From the NCBI RefSeq assembly GCF_026314945.1, contig NZ_CP111121.1, positions 186,001 to 250,000 of the forward strand: a DNA stretch of 64,000 bases, read 5' to 3'. Below the pieces are notes generated by a model that made no database searches, was not told the DNA's origin, and worked only from the letters and a program-made list of their open reading frames with translations. The stretch is from Chryseobacterium fluminis. GTDB taxonomy: Bacteria > Bacteroidota > Bacteroidia > Flavobacteriales > Weeksellaceae. Shown one piece after another: positions 15,600-24,761 of this stretch (positions within the stretch are counted from its first letter, which is position 1; the number at the start of each line of letters is the position of its first letter). The position numbers and the translations under genes were made by a program.

Positions 15600-18289
15600 A
15601 GTTCCTCAACAAAATCATTCACGAACTGCTTACCCAAAATTCCGACCTTTCGGAGTTTAACATCGTGTTACCCGGAAAACGGCCCATTGTCTTCATAAGG
15701 CAGATCTTGGAGGATCATCACTATTCGGGATTTCTTCCCAGCTTTTTTACCATTGAAGAACTGGTAGATGAGATTGCCGACAAACAGCCGATCCAGGGAA
15801 TTTCTCTCTGGCTCTTTGCTTTTGATGTCTATAAAAGCCTGCGTCTTATTCCTAATGATGATTTTGCAGAGTTCTTAAAATGGTTTCCCACTTTACAGAA
15901 AGACTGGGATGATATTTTAAAATTTTCGGAAAGTGATCAGGCGGTACTGGAGTATATGTTCGATGAAGAAAGGATTAAGGAATGGGCCCAGGATCTTGGC
16001 GAAGACGATGATGTGCCGAGAAAGAAGTTCCTTAATTTCTGGCGGAATATGAATGTTTTTCTTCCTGTTCTGAAACAGAAACTGCAGGAGAAAAACTGGG
16101 CGACTTCCGGGATGATCCATGAGACGGCCAAAAAGAAGATTGTGGATTTTGCAAAAAATACAAAAGGAAATTTTGTGTTCTGTGGGTTTAATGCTTTCAC
16201 GCCGGTCGAAGAAAAACTGGTCAGAAGTCTGCTGCAGTGGGATAAGGCCCAGTGCTTTTTCCAGGCGGATCGTTATTATTTTGATGATGAAAGGCAGGAA
16301 GCCGGGAAGTTTCTGAGAAATCACAAAACCTGGAAAGAATTTACCGATATCAGAGCGTTCCGATGGATTGAGGATGATTTTAACCAGCCTAAAAATATCA
16401 AGGTTTACGAAGTCTCAGGAAATATCACGCAGACCAAAGTATTGCCTGAAATCTTTAAAGAAATAGAGAATAAAACCTATTCCAATACGGCAGTTGTCCT
16501 GCTGGATGAAAATCTTTTACCTGCCAGTCTGGACGTGATGTATGATGTAAGGAATCTGAATATCACCATGGGCTTTCCGTTGAAAAACCTTTCTTTTTCG
16601 AATGCGGTTAAACAGCTGTTTTACCTTCAGAAGCAGCTGGAAAAAAACAAATCATCCTACTATTACCGGGATATCTTCCCCATATTGGAAGAACTTCCGA
16701 AATCGGCTGAAGATGAAGAGATTATTGCCCGATTCAGATCACAGATCGAAGAACGGAATATTGTTTATATTTCAAAAAAGCTGCTGCACGAACTGCTATC
16801 CGGGCTTTCCTATTATAACCTGCTTCAGAAAGCTGAATCCACGAATGTATATCTTGATTCATTGATTCTTTTTTGTCAGGAGGTAAAGTGGCTGGATATC
16901 GATGATATTCAGTATGAAAATGTCTCTCACTTTGAGAATGCTTTTAAAGTCATTAAAAATCAGCTTTCCCCTTATCATTTCGAAATTAAGATGGAAACTC
17001 TGGAGATTTTAATTAATCAGCATATTAATTCCGAAAGTATCGACTTTCAGGGTGAGCCACTCCGTGGTCTGCAGATTATGGGGCTGTTGGAAACCCGTCT
17101 CCTTAATTTCGAAAATGTAATCATGCTTTCCGTTAATGAAGGAAAGTTACCTTTGGGAAATTCACAGAATACATATATCCCATTTGATATCAGAAGATTC
17201 TTTGATATGCATACTTTTCTTGAAAATGACAGTATTTATGCATACCACTTTTACCGTCTGATTCAGGACTCGGAAAACGTGCACCTGCTTTTCAATGCCC
17301 TGAGCTCAGGAGTCAATACCGGGGAGAAAAGCAGATTTATTACGCAGATTGAGATGGAAAGCTCACATCCGATCGAACATCTGATTATTGAAAATTCTTC
17401 TGAACCGATTCTTACCAAACCTATCGAAATTTCAAAAACAGATATTGTTTTAGAACGGCTACAGAAGTGGAAGGAAAAGGTATCGGCTTCCCACCTTACC
17501 AGTTACCTTTATAACCCGATAGATTTTTATCTTTCCAAGATTCTTAAAACCTCTGAGAATGATGAAATTGAAGAGGAATTATCGATTAAAAATTATGGAA
17601 ATTTAGTTCACTATACCCTTCAAGAAGTTTATGAAGTATTAAAGGGTAAGGTGTTAAAAGAAAATGATTTAAAGCAGTCAATTAAAGCAATAGATCATTA
17701 TATTGAAAAGGCAATTGACAAACTAAAGCATCAGCCGGAGTTTTATGAAAAAGGAATGAACTACATTCACCGGGCTATTGCTAAAAAGGTTATTGAAAAT
17801 ATCCTTACGTATGATCTTGATCTTGTAAAAGACGGGAACAGCCTTGAAATTCTTGATATTGAAAAAAGATTTGAGAATGTAGACTTTTACCTTGAGGATA
17901 ATGATAAAATCTCCTTTTTCGGATTTATTGACAGGATAGACCGGCTGAACGGAACACTGAGAATCATCGATTACAAAACGGCGAAGATTAAAAACCTCAT
18001 CGTAAAATTAGATGCTGAAAACACTGATGAATATTTTTTCAACAGTGACAGAAAGCAGGCTTTGCAGCTCTGCATCTACCAATATGTGGTTCAGAATCTT
18101 CCTGAATTCTGGGGACTTCCTATTGAAACGGGGATCTGGAGTTTTGCCGAAGCGAAGAAAGGCGTTGTTTCGTTACAGTTTGAGAAGGGGGATATAGACG
18201 ACGCCATGAAGTCCGTTAAGAGTCTGATCCGGGAAATCTTAAATCCTGACGTTAATTTTATTGAAAATATAAAATCTTATACTTACTAG
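15596..18289 (+). CDS. AddB-like PD-(D/E)XK nuclease/helicase-fold protein
   Basis: An 897-residue protein of the AddB/RecB-nuclease group, likely acting in double-strand-break end processing. The N-terminal half resembles an inactivated superfamily 1 helicase (VLPGKRPIVFIRQIL near residues 22-36). The C-terminal nuclease has GFIDRID (about residue 776) and IIDYKTAK (about residue 789), the PD-(D/E)XK core. The start is a TTG at 15596 overlapping the previous TGA by four bases; no nearby in-frame ATG keeps the conserved N-terminus, so coupled translation from TTG is likely. A partner UvrD-like helicase is not in the window. Confidence 0.85.
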   Translation: MKFLNKIIHELLTQNSDLSEFNIVLPGKRPIVFIRQILEDHHYSGFLPSFFTIEELVDEIADKQPIQGISLWLFAFDVYKSLRLIPNDDFAEFLKWFPTLQKDWDDILKFSESDQAVLEYMFDEERIKEWAQDLGEDDDVPRKKFLNFWRNMNVFLPVLKQKLQEKNWATSGMIHETAKKKIVDFAKNTKGNFVFCGFNAFTPVEEKLVRSLLQWDKAQCFFQADRYYFDDERQEAGKFLRNHKTWKEFTDIRAFRWIEDDFNQPKNIKVYEVSGNITQTKVLPEIFKEIENKTYSNTAVVLLDENLLPASLDVMYDVRNLNITMGFPLKNLSFSNAVKQLFYLQKQLEKNKSSYYYRDIFPILEELPKSAEDEEIIARFRSQIEERNIVYISKKLLHELLSGLSYYNLLQKAESTNVYLDSLILFCQEVKWLDIDDIQYENVSHFENAFKVIKNQLSPYHFEIKMETLEILINQHINSESIDFQGEPLRGLQIMGLLETRLLNFENVIMLSVNEGKLPLGNSQNTYIPFDIRRFFDMHTFLENDSIYAYHFYRLIQDSENVHLLFNALSSGVNTGEKSRFITQIEMESSHPIEHLIIENSSEPILTKPIEISKTDIVLERLQKWKEKVSASHLTSYLYNPIDFYLSKILKTSENDEIEEELSIKNYGNLVHYTLQEVYEVLKGKVLKENDLKQSIKAIDHYIEKAIDKLKHQPEFYEKGMNYIHRAIAKKVIENILTYDLDLVKDGNSLEILDIEKRFENVDFYLEDNDKISFFGFIDRIDRLNGTLRIIDYKTAKIKNLIVKLDAENTDEYFFNSDRKQALQLCIYQYVVQNLPEFWGLPIETGIWSFAEAKKGVVSLQFEKGDIDDAMKSVKSLIREILNPDVNFIENIKSYTY

Positions 18290-18308
18290 AAGCCTTCAGC
18301 AATAAAAA

Positions 18309-18331
18309 AGCCTGATCTCAAAAATCAGGCT
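18309..18331. terminator. Bidirectional terminator
   Basis: AGCCTGAT / ATCAGGCT with a 7-base loop lies between the convergent nuclease and acyl-CoA dehydrogenase genes, with an A-run on the left that is a T-run for the minus strand. Confidence 0.8.
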
Positions 18332-18357
18332 CCTCTTTATTATTAATTTTATCCGGA

Positions 18358-19536
18358 TCAGAAAGCGTTGATTCCGGTAATATCCAATCCTGTGATTAAT
18401 AGGTGAACATCATGAGTTCCTTCATATGTAATCACAGATTCAAGATTTGCCGCATGCCGCATCATCGGGAATTCACCCATGATACCCATTCCGCCCAGGA
18501 TCTGGCGGGACTCTCTGGCAATATCAATAGCCATTTTCACATTATTTCTCTTGGCCATCGAAATTTGTGCCGGTGTTGCCTTGTGATCATTTTTAAGCAT
18601 TCCTAACTGCAGGCATAGCAGCTGAGCTTTGGTGATTTCCGTTAAGAATTCTGCCAGTTTTTTCTGCTGCAGCTGAAATGAGCCGATCGGTTTTCCAAAT
18701 TGTTTTCTTTCTTTAGAATACTGAACGGCAGTGCAGTAACAGTCGATGGCAGCACCGATAACACCCCACGAGATTCCATATCTTGCTGAATTAAGACATG
18801 ATAATGGCCCTTTCAACCCTGTGACTCCCGGAAGCAGGTTTTCTTTAGGGACTTTCACATTATTGAAGACCAGTTCTCCGGTTTTGGACGCTCTAAGGCT
18901 CCACTTGTTGTGAGTTTCCGGGGTAGTAAAACCTTCCATTCCTCTTTCCACAATAAGTCCCTGAACTTTTCCCTCTTCATTTTTAGCCCATACGACAGCG
19001 ATATCGCACAAAGGGGAATTGGTAATCCACATTTTTGCACCGTTCAATAGATAATGATCGCCCATATCTTTGAAAAAGGTTTCCATAGACCCCGGATCGG
19101 AACCGTGATTAGGCTCTGTTAATCCAAAAGAACCGATCATATCTCCTGATGCCAGCTGAGGTAAGTACTTCTTTTTCTGTTCCTCTGAACCGAATTCGTT
19201 AATCGGAAACATCACCAGAGAACTCTGCACTGAAGCGGCAGAACGTACGGCAGAATCACCTCTCTCCAGCTCCTGCATAATCAGACCGTAAGAAATCTGA
19301 TCCAGACCGGATCCACCGTACTCTACCGGAATATAAGGACCAAGGGCACCTGCTTTTCCCAGTTCTTTCATTAAGCCAGGAATATCCGTATGATTTTGTG
19401 CTGCCTGATCGATCTGGGGCATCACAAAACTTTCTACCCAGTCTCTGATGGACTGGCGGATCAGTTTATGTTCTTCGGTAAGTAAAGCATCGATTCCGAA
19501 ATAGTCGGGAATGCTGGTAAGAGGATAGTATGACAT
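18358..19536 (-). CDS. gcdH: Glutaryl-CoA dehydrogenase
   Basis: A 392-residue FAD-dependent acyl-CoA dehydrogenase that oxidatively decarboxylates glutaryl-CoA to crotonyl-CoA in lysine and tryptophan degradation. The GCDH-specific segment RSAASVQSSLVMFPI (containing the substrate arginine) and the catalytic base in TYEGTHDVH, followed by ITGINAF at the end, distinguish it from other acyl-CoA dehydrogenases. FAD-binding motifs FGLTEPNHGSDP and WITNSP are present. It is monocistronic, with a short inverted repeat (AACACT / AGTGTT, 19560-19577) in its leader. Confidence 0.9.
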   Translation of the reverse strand: MSYYPLTSIPDYFGIDALLTEEHKLIRQSIRDWVESFVMPQIDQAAQNHTDIPGLMKELGKAGALGPYIPVEYGGSGLDQISYGLIMQELERGDSAVRSAASVQSSLVMFPINEFGSEEQKKKYLPQLASGDMIGSFGLTEPNHGSDPGSMETFFKDMGDHYLLNGAKMWITNSPLCDIAVVWAKNEEGKVQGLIVERGMEGFTTPETHNKWSLRASKTGELVFNNVKVPKENLLPGVTGLKGPLSCLNSARYGISWGVIGAAIDCYCTAVQYSKERKQFGKPIGSFQLQQKKLAEFLTEITKAQLLCLQLGMLKNDHKATPAQISMAKRNNVKMAIDIARESRQILGGMGIMGEFPMMRHAANLESVITYEGTHDVHLLITGLDITGINAF

Positions 19537-19665
19537 GATTTTTTGATTTAGCTAAAAATAACACTTTTCGTAGTGTTTAGAAAATTTTTTTAAGAATCAG
19601 TTTAATTGTTGATTTTCAATGTTGTATAGTCTTAAAAGTGCCTGTGGAATTCTTGAGATGCGAAT

Positions 19666-20454
19666 TTACGATTCCCCGTCATTCGAGATCGGATATTGAT
19701 GGGCAGAATTATGAACTTTATTGGTAAATTTATACAAGTACGGGGCTTTGTTAGCAGACCCGTCATAGAGTTTTTCCAGTCTGTCTAAGATATTTAAGCT
19801 GAGTATTTTGCGCTGAAAATTGTTTCTTCTGAATTTTTGGCCTAAGATGGTTTCATAAAGCGACTGAAGATCCTTCATCGTAAATTTTTCAGGAAGCAGA
19901 TTACTGGCTGCCACTTCCGTATTGATGTTCATTCTCAGATATTCCAGGCCGGTCTCAATAATTCTGTCGTGGTCGAATGCCATCTGAGGAAGCTTACTGA
20001 CCTCAAACCATTCGCAGGTCTCATTAAAGGCATCCGGAAAGGTATTGGCGAGTGAAAAATCAATCAGACTGCAGTATCCTACCGTGATGAATCGCTGGAA
20101 GATCCAATGGTCCTTCGGAATTTCAATCCCTTTGTTATTAAGCAATATCTGGTGGACATTATTCTCGGTTCTGTCGATCCTTCCGAAAGTGTGAAACTGT
20201 TTCAGGAAAATATCTTTAAGGTGTGTTCTTTCATATAAAACGCGGGCGGCAGCTTCACGGAGATCTTCATCATTAAATACAAACCCGCCGGGAAGTGACC
20301 ACAAATTGAGATCATGATATTTTAAGAGTAAGACTTTCAGTATATTATCGTGAAAACCAAAGATGGTGCAGTCAACAGATACGTGTGCTACAAAATCTTT
20401 TGTATCAATAAGTTCCTGAAGCGATTGTTTGTTTTTTGTGTCTTCGATTTTCAT
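19666..20454 (-). CDS. NrtR-type regulator with degenerate Nudix domain
   Basis: A 262-residue regulator from ATG 20454. The N-terminal Nudix fold carries a GGFVFNDEDLREAAARVLYE box in which the REUxEE core reads RVLYER, so two of the usual catalytic glutamates are missing. This is typical of regulators that sense, rather than hydrolyse, a ligand. The C-terminal part (KFTMKDLQSLYETILGQKFRRNNF written in pieces: MKDLQSLYE, RRNNFQRKIL) is the NrtR winged helix. It is 16 bp downstream of an MFS sugar transporter and next to a glucan locus. NrtR-like proteins in Bacteroidetes often control sugar genes, so it probably regulates this locus. Confidence 0.82.
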   Translation of the reverse strand: MKIEDTKNKQSLQELIDTKDFVAHVSVDCTIFGFHDNILKVLLLKYHDLNLWSLPGGFVFNDEDLREAAARVLYERTHLKDIFLKQFHTFGRIDRTENNVHQILLNNKGIEIPKDHWIFQRFITVGYCSLIDFSLANTFPDAFNETCEWFEVSKLPQMAFDHDRIIETGLEYLRMNINTEVAASNLLPEKFTMKDLQSLYETILGQKFRRNNFQRKILSLNILDRLEKLYDGSANKAPYLYKFTNKVHNSAHQYPISNDGES

Positions 20455-20470
20455 GAGAGTAAAAATAAAA

Positions 20471-21664
20471 TTATTTTTCAAATGTTTCTCTGACCAGCCT
20501 AAAATAAATTAAACTTATTGTAAATATCACTATAACAGCGAGTAAGATATACAACGGATAGTAGGTGATCAGCTGTTTTCCGAATAATAATGACATGATG
20601 ATAGAACTCAGAGAGCTGCCCAAAGAAGAAAAAATAACGATAAGAGAAGTAAACAGGTTGGCTTTTTGCCTGTCGATTTTAGCGATCATTTTGGAGTTGA
20701 TGACCGGGTAGAGGGGCGATAAAAACAGACCGATGACCGGAAATAAATATAAAAGAGCTTTAGAGTCTGCTGATTCAAAATACTGTATTCCTAAAATAAT
20801 ACATAATACTCCCATGATACAGCCCAAACAGGTGATAAAGTATGTGGATAACGGGAACCTGTGAATGACATTTGCCGTTATAGTACGCCCCGCATAAGAA
20901 AACAGTGCCAGAAAAGAGGAAGCCTGAAGAGCGAAAAATGAATTGACTTTCAGGTGGTTTTTATAAAATGAAGGTAACCATGAATTAAAACTCTGTTCAA
21001 GGAATACAATAAAAAAGATTACTGCTAAAAACACTAGAACAGGCTTGTTTACAAAGCCTGAGAGATCGCTGAAAATCCCTTTACTATCAGTTTTTTCCGG
21101 TTCACTGATAGTCGTTCTCAAAAATAAAATAACGGTCAGTACTGAAAGTGCGGAAATGAACAGAAACCCATATTTCCATAATTCTGAAAAACGGCTGGAA
21201 ATCAGCCATCCGAAAATGGTATTCACCACAAATATACCGATCATAAAAGAGGCTTCTACACTATTCATGGTCTTTGCAAGTGATTTTTCGTCTGAAATAT
21301 TGTTTCTGATAATGCCGAAGACACAGATTTTTCCGATAGCGAAGCATGCTCCGATAATGGCAAACCATAATTTGTAAAACCAGAAAACTTCGACAAAAGG
21401 CAGTACTGCGGAGCATATTCCTACGATGGAAACAGCCGTAATAAGGGATATTTTAGTACCCGCTCTGCTGATAAAATTAACGGCAAAAAGGGAAATAAAA
21501 GCAATGGGAATATCCTTGAATGACTCTAAAAATCCTAGTTTTTCGTAGGTGATCTTCGCCTCTGAAAGTTGCAGTATGATAATGCCCATACAGTTTAACA
21601 CCATCGAAAAAATCAGAAAGGTCAGTCGGAGCGGAAGGGAAATATTGGGAAGCTTGCTGTTCAT
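20471..21664 (-). CDS. MFS transporter, probable sugar permease
   Basis: A 397-residue inner-membrane protein with about twelve hydrophobic helices and MFS topology, with a longer central loop (SEPEKTDSKG). It is divergent from susC across a 176-bp intergenic region and is followed by the NrtR-type regulator gene. By context it should import the monosaccharide or short oligosaccharide released by the GH enzymes of the adjacent glucan locus. Glucose is the obvious candidate, but specificity cannot be read from the sequence. The transporter and the FHS permease at 57832-59088 are only distantly alike. Confidence 0.8.
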   Translation of the reverse strand: MNSKLPNISLPLRLTFLIFSMVLNCMGIIILQLSEAKITYEKLGFLESFKDIPIAFISLFAVNFISRAGTKISLITAVSIVGICSAVLPFVEVFWFYKLWFAIIGACFAIGKICVFGIIRNNISDEKSLAKTMNSVEASFMIGIFVVNTIFGWLISSRFSELWKYGFLFISALSVLTVILFLRTTISEPEKTDSKGIFSDLSGFVNKPVLVFLAVIFFIVFLEQSFNSWLPSFYKNHLKVNSFFALQASSFLALFSYAGRTITANVIHRFPLSTYFITCLGCIMGVLCIILGIQYFESADSKALLYLFPVIGLFLSPLYPVINSKMIAKIDRQKANLFTSLIVIFSSLGSSLSSIIMSLLFGKQLITYYPLYILLAVIVIFTISLIYFRLVRETFEK

Positions 21665-21840
21665 TTTGGGGATTTTTTTATCGCTTTTTATTAAAATTTT
21701 ATGTTAATTAAGATAAAATTTATGCCTTTAAACCCCCAAAAATAAACGAAATATTAAAATAATTATTAATACAATGTTAATTATTTAAAAAAAAATATAT
21801 TTTTATTGTCTCAATTTGAGAATTAAAAAACTAACTGTAT
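21665..21840. promoter_or_regulatory. Divergent control region of the glucan locus
   Basis: The region separates the MFS/NrtR unit from susC. It contains the perfect palindrome TCTCAATTTGAGA (21809-21821), 19 bases before the susC ATG, inside which TCAATTTG is one base off a -7 box. It also holds the direct repeat ATGTTAATTA at 21701-21710 and 21774-21783. Either could be the regulator's site; this is inference. Confidence 0.45.
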
Positions 21841-24750
21841 ATGAATGTAAAAATATCTAGAAGTCTGGGTATGGTTGCAGTGCTTTATTTTACTGCAAAT
21901 TTCAGTGCCCAAAACACAGCCAACGACACGCTTCCGAAAGAAAATCAGATTGAAGAAGTGGTGATGATTGGATACGGTACTCAGAAGAAGAGCAATGTAA
22001 CCGGAGCAATTTCGAGCGTGAAGGCTTCCGATATTGAAAACGCTCCCGTAGCAGGTAGACCGGAGCAGGTTCTTCAGGGAAGAGCAGCCGGTGTTTCAGT
22101 GGTATCAAATTCCGGGCAACCCGGAGCTGCACCTACAGTAAGGGTTCGTGGGATCACCAGTTTTGGAGCCGGTAGCAATGATCCGCTATGGGTAGTTGAT
22201 GGAATTGTGGTTGACAACATCGGATGGCTTAATCAATCTGATATTGAAGGCATGGAAATTCTGAAAGATGGTGCCTCTGCTGCGATCTATGGTGTTTCTG
22301 CCGCAAAAGGGGTAATCTTAATTACTACGAAAAAAGGAGCGAAAGGCAGAATGAACCTTTCTTACAACGGATTTTTCGGCGTGGGAAGTGCTTCCAGAAA
22401 ACTTGATCTTCTGAATGCAACACAGTATGCAACCATTATGAATGAAGCCAATGTAAATGACGGACACGCGCCTACATTTGCAAATCCAGGATCCTTGGGA
22501 ACCGGTACTGACTGGCAGAAACAGATTTTTAACAGTGCACAGCGTCAGTCCCATGAATTCAGCATCACTGGTGGAAATGACAAATCTACATTCTATACTT
22601 CATTCGGTTATTACGACCAAGAGGGTATTGTAATGAGAAATATATCAAATTATAAAAGAATTAATGCAAGATTTAATTCGACTCATAAAGTTTTTGACTT
22701 CTTAACAATAGGTCAGACTTTTGCTTATACTCATGTAAAGGCGCAGGGAATCAATGATAATAATGAGTTTGGCGGGCCGCTAAGTTCTGCAATTAATTTA
22801 GATCCTACGACACCTGTTGTCGTAACGGATATTGCGAGCCAGCCGTTCCCAAGTGATTATACAAACAATGCAAATATTATAAGAGATCCTAATGGAAACC
22901 CTTACGGGATTTCTCACTGGGTAAGTAAGGAGATGAGCAACCCACTTGCTTTCCAGGAAACGCAAAGAGGCAGATACAGATGGTCTGATGATATTGTAGC
23001 AAATGTTTTTGGAGATTTAAAAATTACTAAGCATTTAAACTTTAAATCCAGTGTAAACGGAAAATTGGCGTATTGGGGCAACCAGGCATTTACTCCACAG
23101 TCTTACTTAAGTTCTGCCAATTCTAATAATACGAACAGCTTATTTCGTGAAATCCAGAGAAAATTTGAGTGGAATACTGAGAATACCCTTACGTATCAGA
23201 ATAGATTTGAGAAACATAATTTAAGTGTCTTGTTAGGTCAGGGGTATTATGAGTATAATATTTCTTACGGACAGAACACAACTTATAAGAACCTTCCTAC
23301 TAACGATTGGCAAGAGGCTTCATTTAATTTTGATATTGCAGCATCTGATAAATCTTCCAATGCGTGGGATGGCAAACAAACGCACAAAGCATCTTATTTT
23401 GCGAGGGTAGTATATGATTATGACAACCGATACCTATTCACAGGAACGGTTCGTAGAGATGGATCTTCAAAATTCGGTAGAAATAATCACTGGGGAAATT
23501 TCCCTGCCATGTCTTTAGGTTGGAATATATCTAACGAAAGTTTCTGGCCTCAGAATAATGTGGTGAACAGTTTTAAACTAAGAGGAGGTTATGGGGTATT
23601 GGGAAATGATGCGATTGCAGATTTCCAATACGCCAACTTTTTAGTTTCCGGAAGCAACTATACATTTGGAGATAATATTATCCGTGTGGGATATGCACCC
23701 AGTACATTGGAGAACCCGGATCTTAAATGGGAACGGACTTCTCAGTTAAATATCGCAGCAGATCTTAAGATCTTTAAAAACTTTGATTTAAGCGTAGACG
23801 TTTACAGAAAGAAAAGTACAGATATCTTAAGACAGGTAGAGGTGCCGGGATATTTGGGATTAATCAATAATCCATGGAGAAATATCGGAGATATGAATAA
23901 CGATGGTGTTGAAGTTAGCCTTGGATACAAAAAGAATTGGGGAGACTTTGGTTTATCGGCGAATGGTAACTTTTCTTATCTGAAAAACGAAATTACCCGT
24001 CTTGAAGGAGGAAAAGACTATGTAAACTTTGCCTCTTTCCAAACATTAGGTACTGTTTCGAGATTGCAGGTTGGCCAGTCGTATGGTTCTTTCTATGGTT
24101 TCCAGAATATCGGGGTTTTTCAGAATCAGGCTGATATTGACGCATATAGAAATTCGAACGGAGCTTTAATTCAACCAAATGCCAGACCCGGAGATTTCAA
24201 ACGTTTAGACGCTAATGGAGATGGTAAAATCGATGAGAATGATTATATCAATCTTGGGAATTCTGTGCCGAAATATACTTTTGGTTTCACTTTAAACATG
24301 AACTATAAGAATTTCGATTTAATGGTGTTTGCACAAGGGCAGGCCGGAAATAAAATTTTTCAGGGGCTGAGAAGACTTGACATTCCGGAAGCTAACTATC
24401 AGACAGCGATCCTTGACCGCTGGACAGGAGAAGGAAGTACAAATACGATGGCGAGAGTTACAAAAGATGATCCTAACCAGAACTACACAAGAATGTCGGA
24501 TTATTATCTGCAAAAAGGAGATTATCTACGTCTGAAATTGGTTCAGGTAGGATATTCTCTTCCAAAAGAAGCTGCCAAGACGATCGGTGCTTCTAAAATC
24601 AGATTTTATGTAACTGGAGAAAATCTTGTAACCTTTACAAAATACACCGGGTACGATCCTGAAATTGCAGGTGGTGATACATTCGGTATAGACAGAGCTT
24701 ATTATCCGCAGGCGAGAACCTTCATTTTCGGTGCTAATGTTCAATTTTAA
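21841..24750 (+). CDS. susC: SusC-type TonB-dependent glycan transporter
   Basis: A 969-residue outer-membrane importer of oligosaccharides, powered by TonB. After a signal peptide ending in FSAQ comes a TonB-box-like segment (IEEVVMIGYGTQKK, about residues 37-50). The plug (VRVRGITSFGAGSNDPLWVV, ILKDGASAAIYG) and a long beta-barrel ending in aromatic FIFGANVQF follow. The N-terminal carboxypeptidase-regulatory-like domain common in SusC proteins is absent, which explains the shorter length. It is the first gene of susC-susD-SGBP-GH30-GH3, separated from susD by 11 bp. The cargo is presumably beta-glucan oligosaccharide. Confidence 0.93.
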   Translation: MNVKISRSLGMVAVLYFTANFSAQNTANDTLPKENQIEEVVMIGYGTQKKSNVTGAISSVKASDIENAPVAGRPEQVLQGRAAGVSVVSNSGQPGAAPTVRVRGITSFGAGSNDPLWVVDGIVVDNIGWLNQSDIEGMEILKDGASAAIYGVSAAKGVILITTKKGAKGRMNLSYNGFFGVGSASRKLDLLNATQYATIMNEANVNDGHAPTFANPGSLGTGTDWQKQIFNSAQRQSHEFSITGGNDKSTFYTSFGYYDQEGIVMRNISNYKRINARFNSTHKVFDFLTIGQTFAYTHVKAQGINDNNEFGGPLSSAINLDPTTPVVVTDIASQPFPSDYTNNANIIRDPNGNPYGISHWVSKEMSNPLAFQETQRGRYRWSDDIVANVFGDLKITKHLNFKSSVNGKLAYWGNQAFTPQSYLSSANSNNTNSLFREIQRKFEWNTENTLTYQNRFEKHNLSVLLGQGYYEYNISYGQNTTYKNLPTNDWQEASFNFDIAASDKSSNAWDGKQTHKASYFARVVYDYDNRYLFTGTVRRDGSSKFGRNNHWGNFPAMSLGWNISNESFWPQNNVVNSFKLRGGYGVLGNDAIADFQYANFLVSGSNYTFGDNIIRVGYAPSTLENPDLKWERTSQLNIAADLKIFKNFDLSVDVYRKKSTDILRQVEVPGYLGLINNPWRNIGDMNNDGVEVSLGYKKNWGDFGLSANGNFSYLKNEITRLEGGKDYVNFASFQTLGTVSRLQVGQSYGSFYGFQNIGVFQNQADIDAYRNSNGALIQPNARPGDFKRLDANGDGKIDENDYINLGNSVPKYTFGFTLNMNYKNFDLMVFAQGQAGNKIFQGLRRLDIPEANYQTAILDRWTGEGSTNTMARVTKDDPNQNYTRMSDYYLQKGDYLRLKLVQVGYSLPKEAAKTIGASKIRFYVTGENLVTFTKYTGYDPEIAGGDTFGIDRAYYPQARTFIFGANVQF

Positions 24751-24761
24751 TTAAAAGAAAA

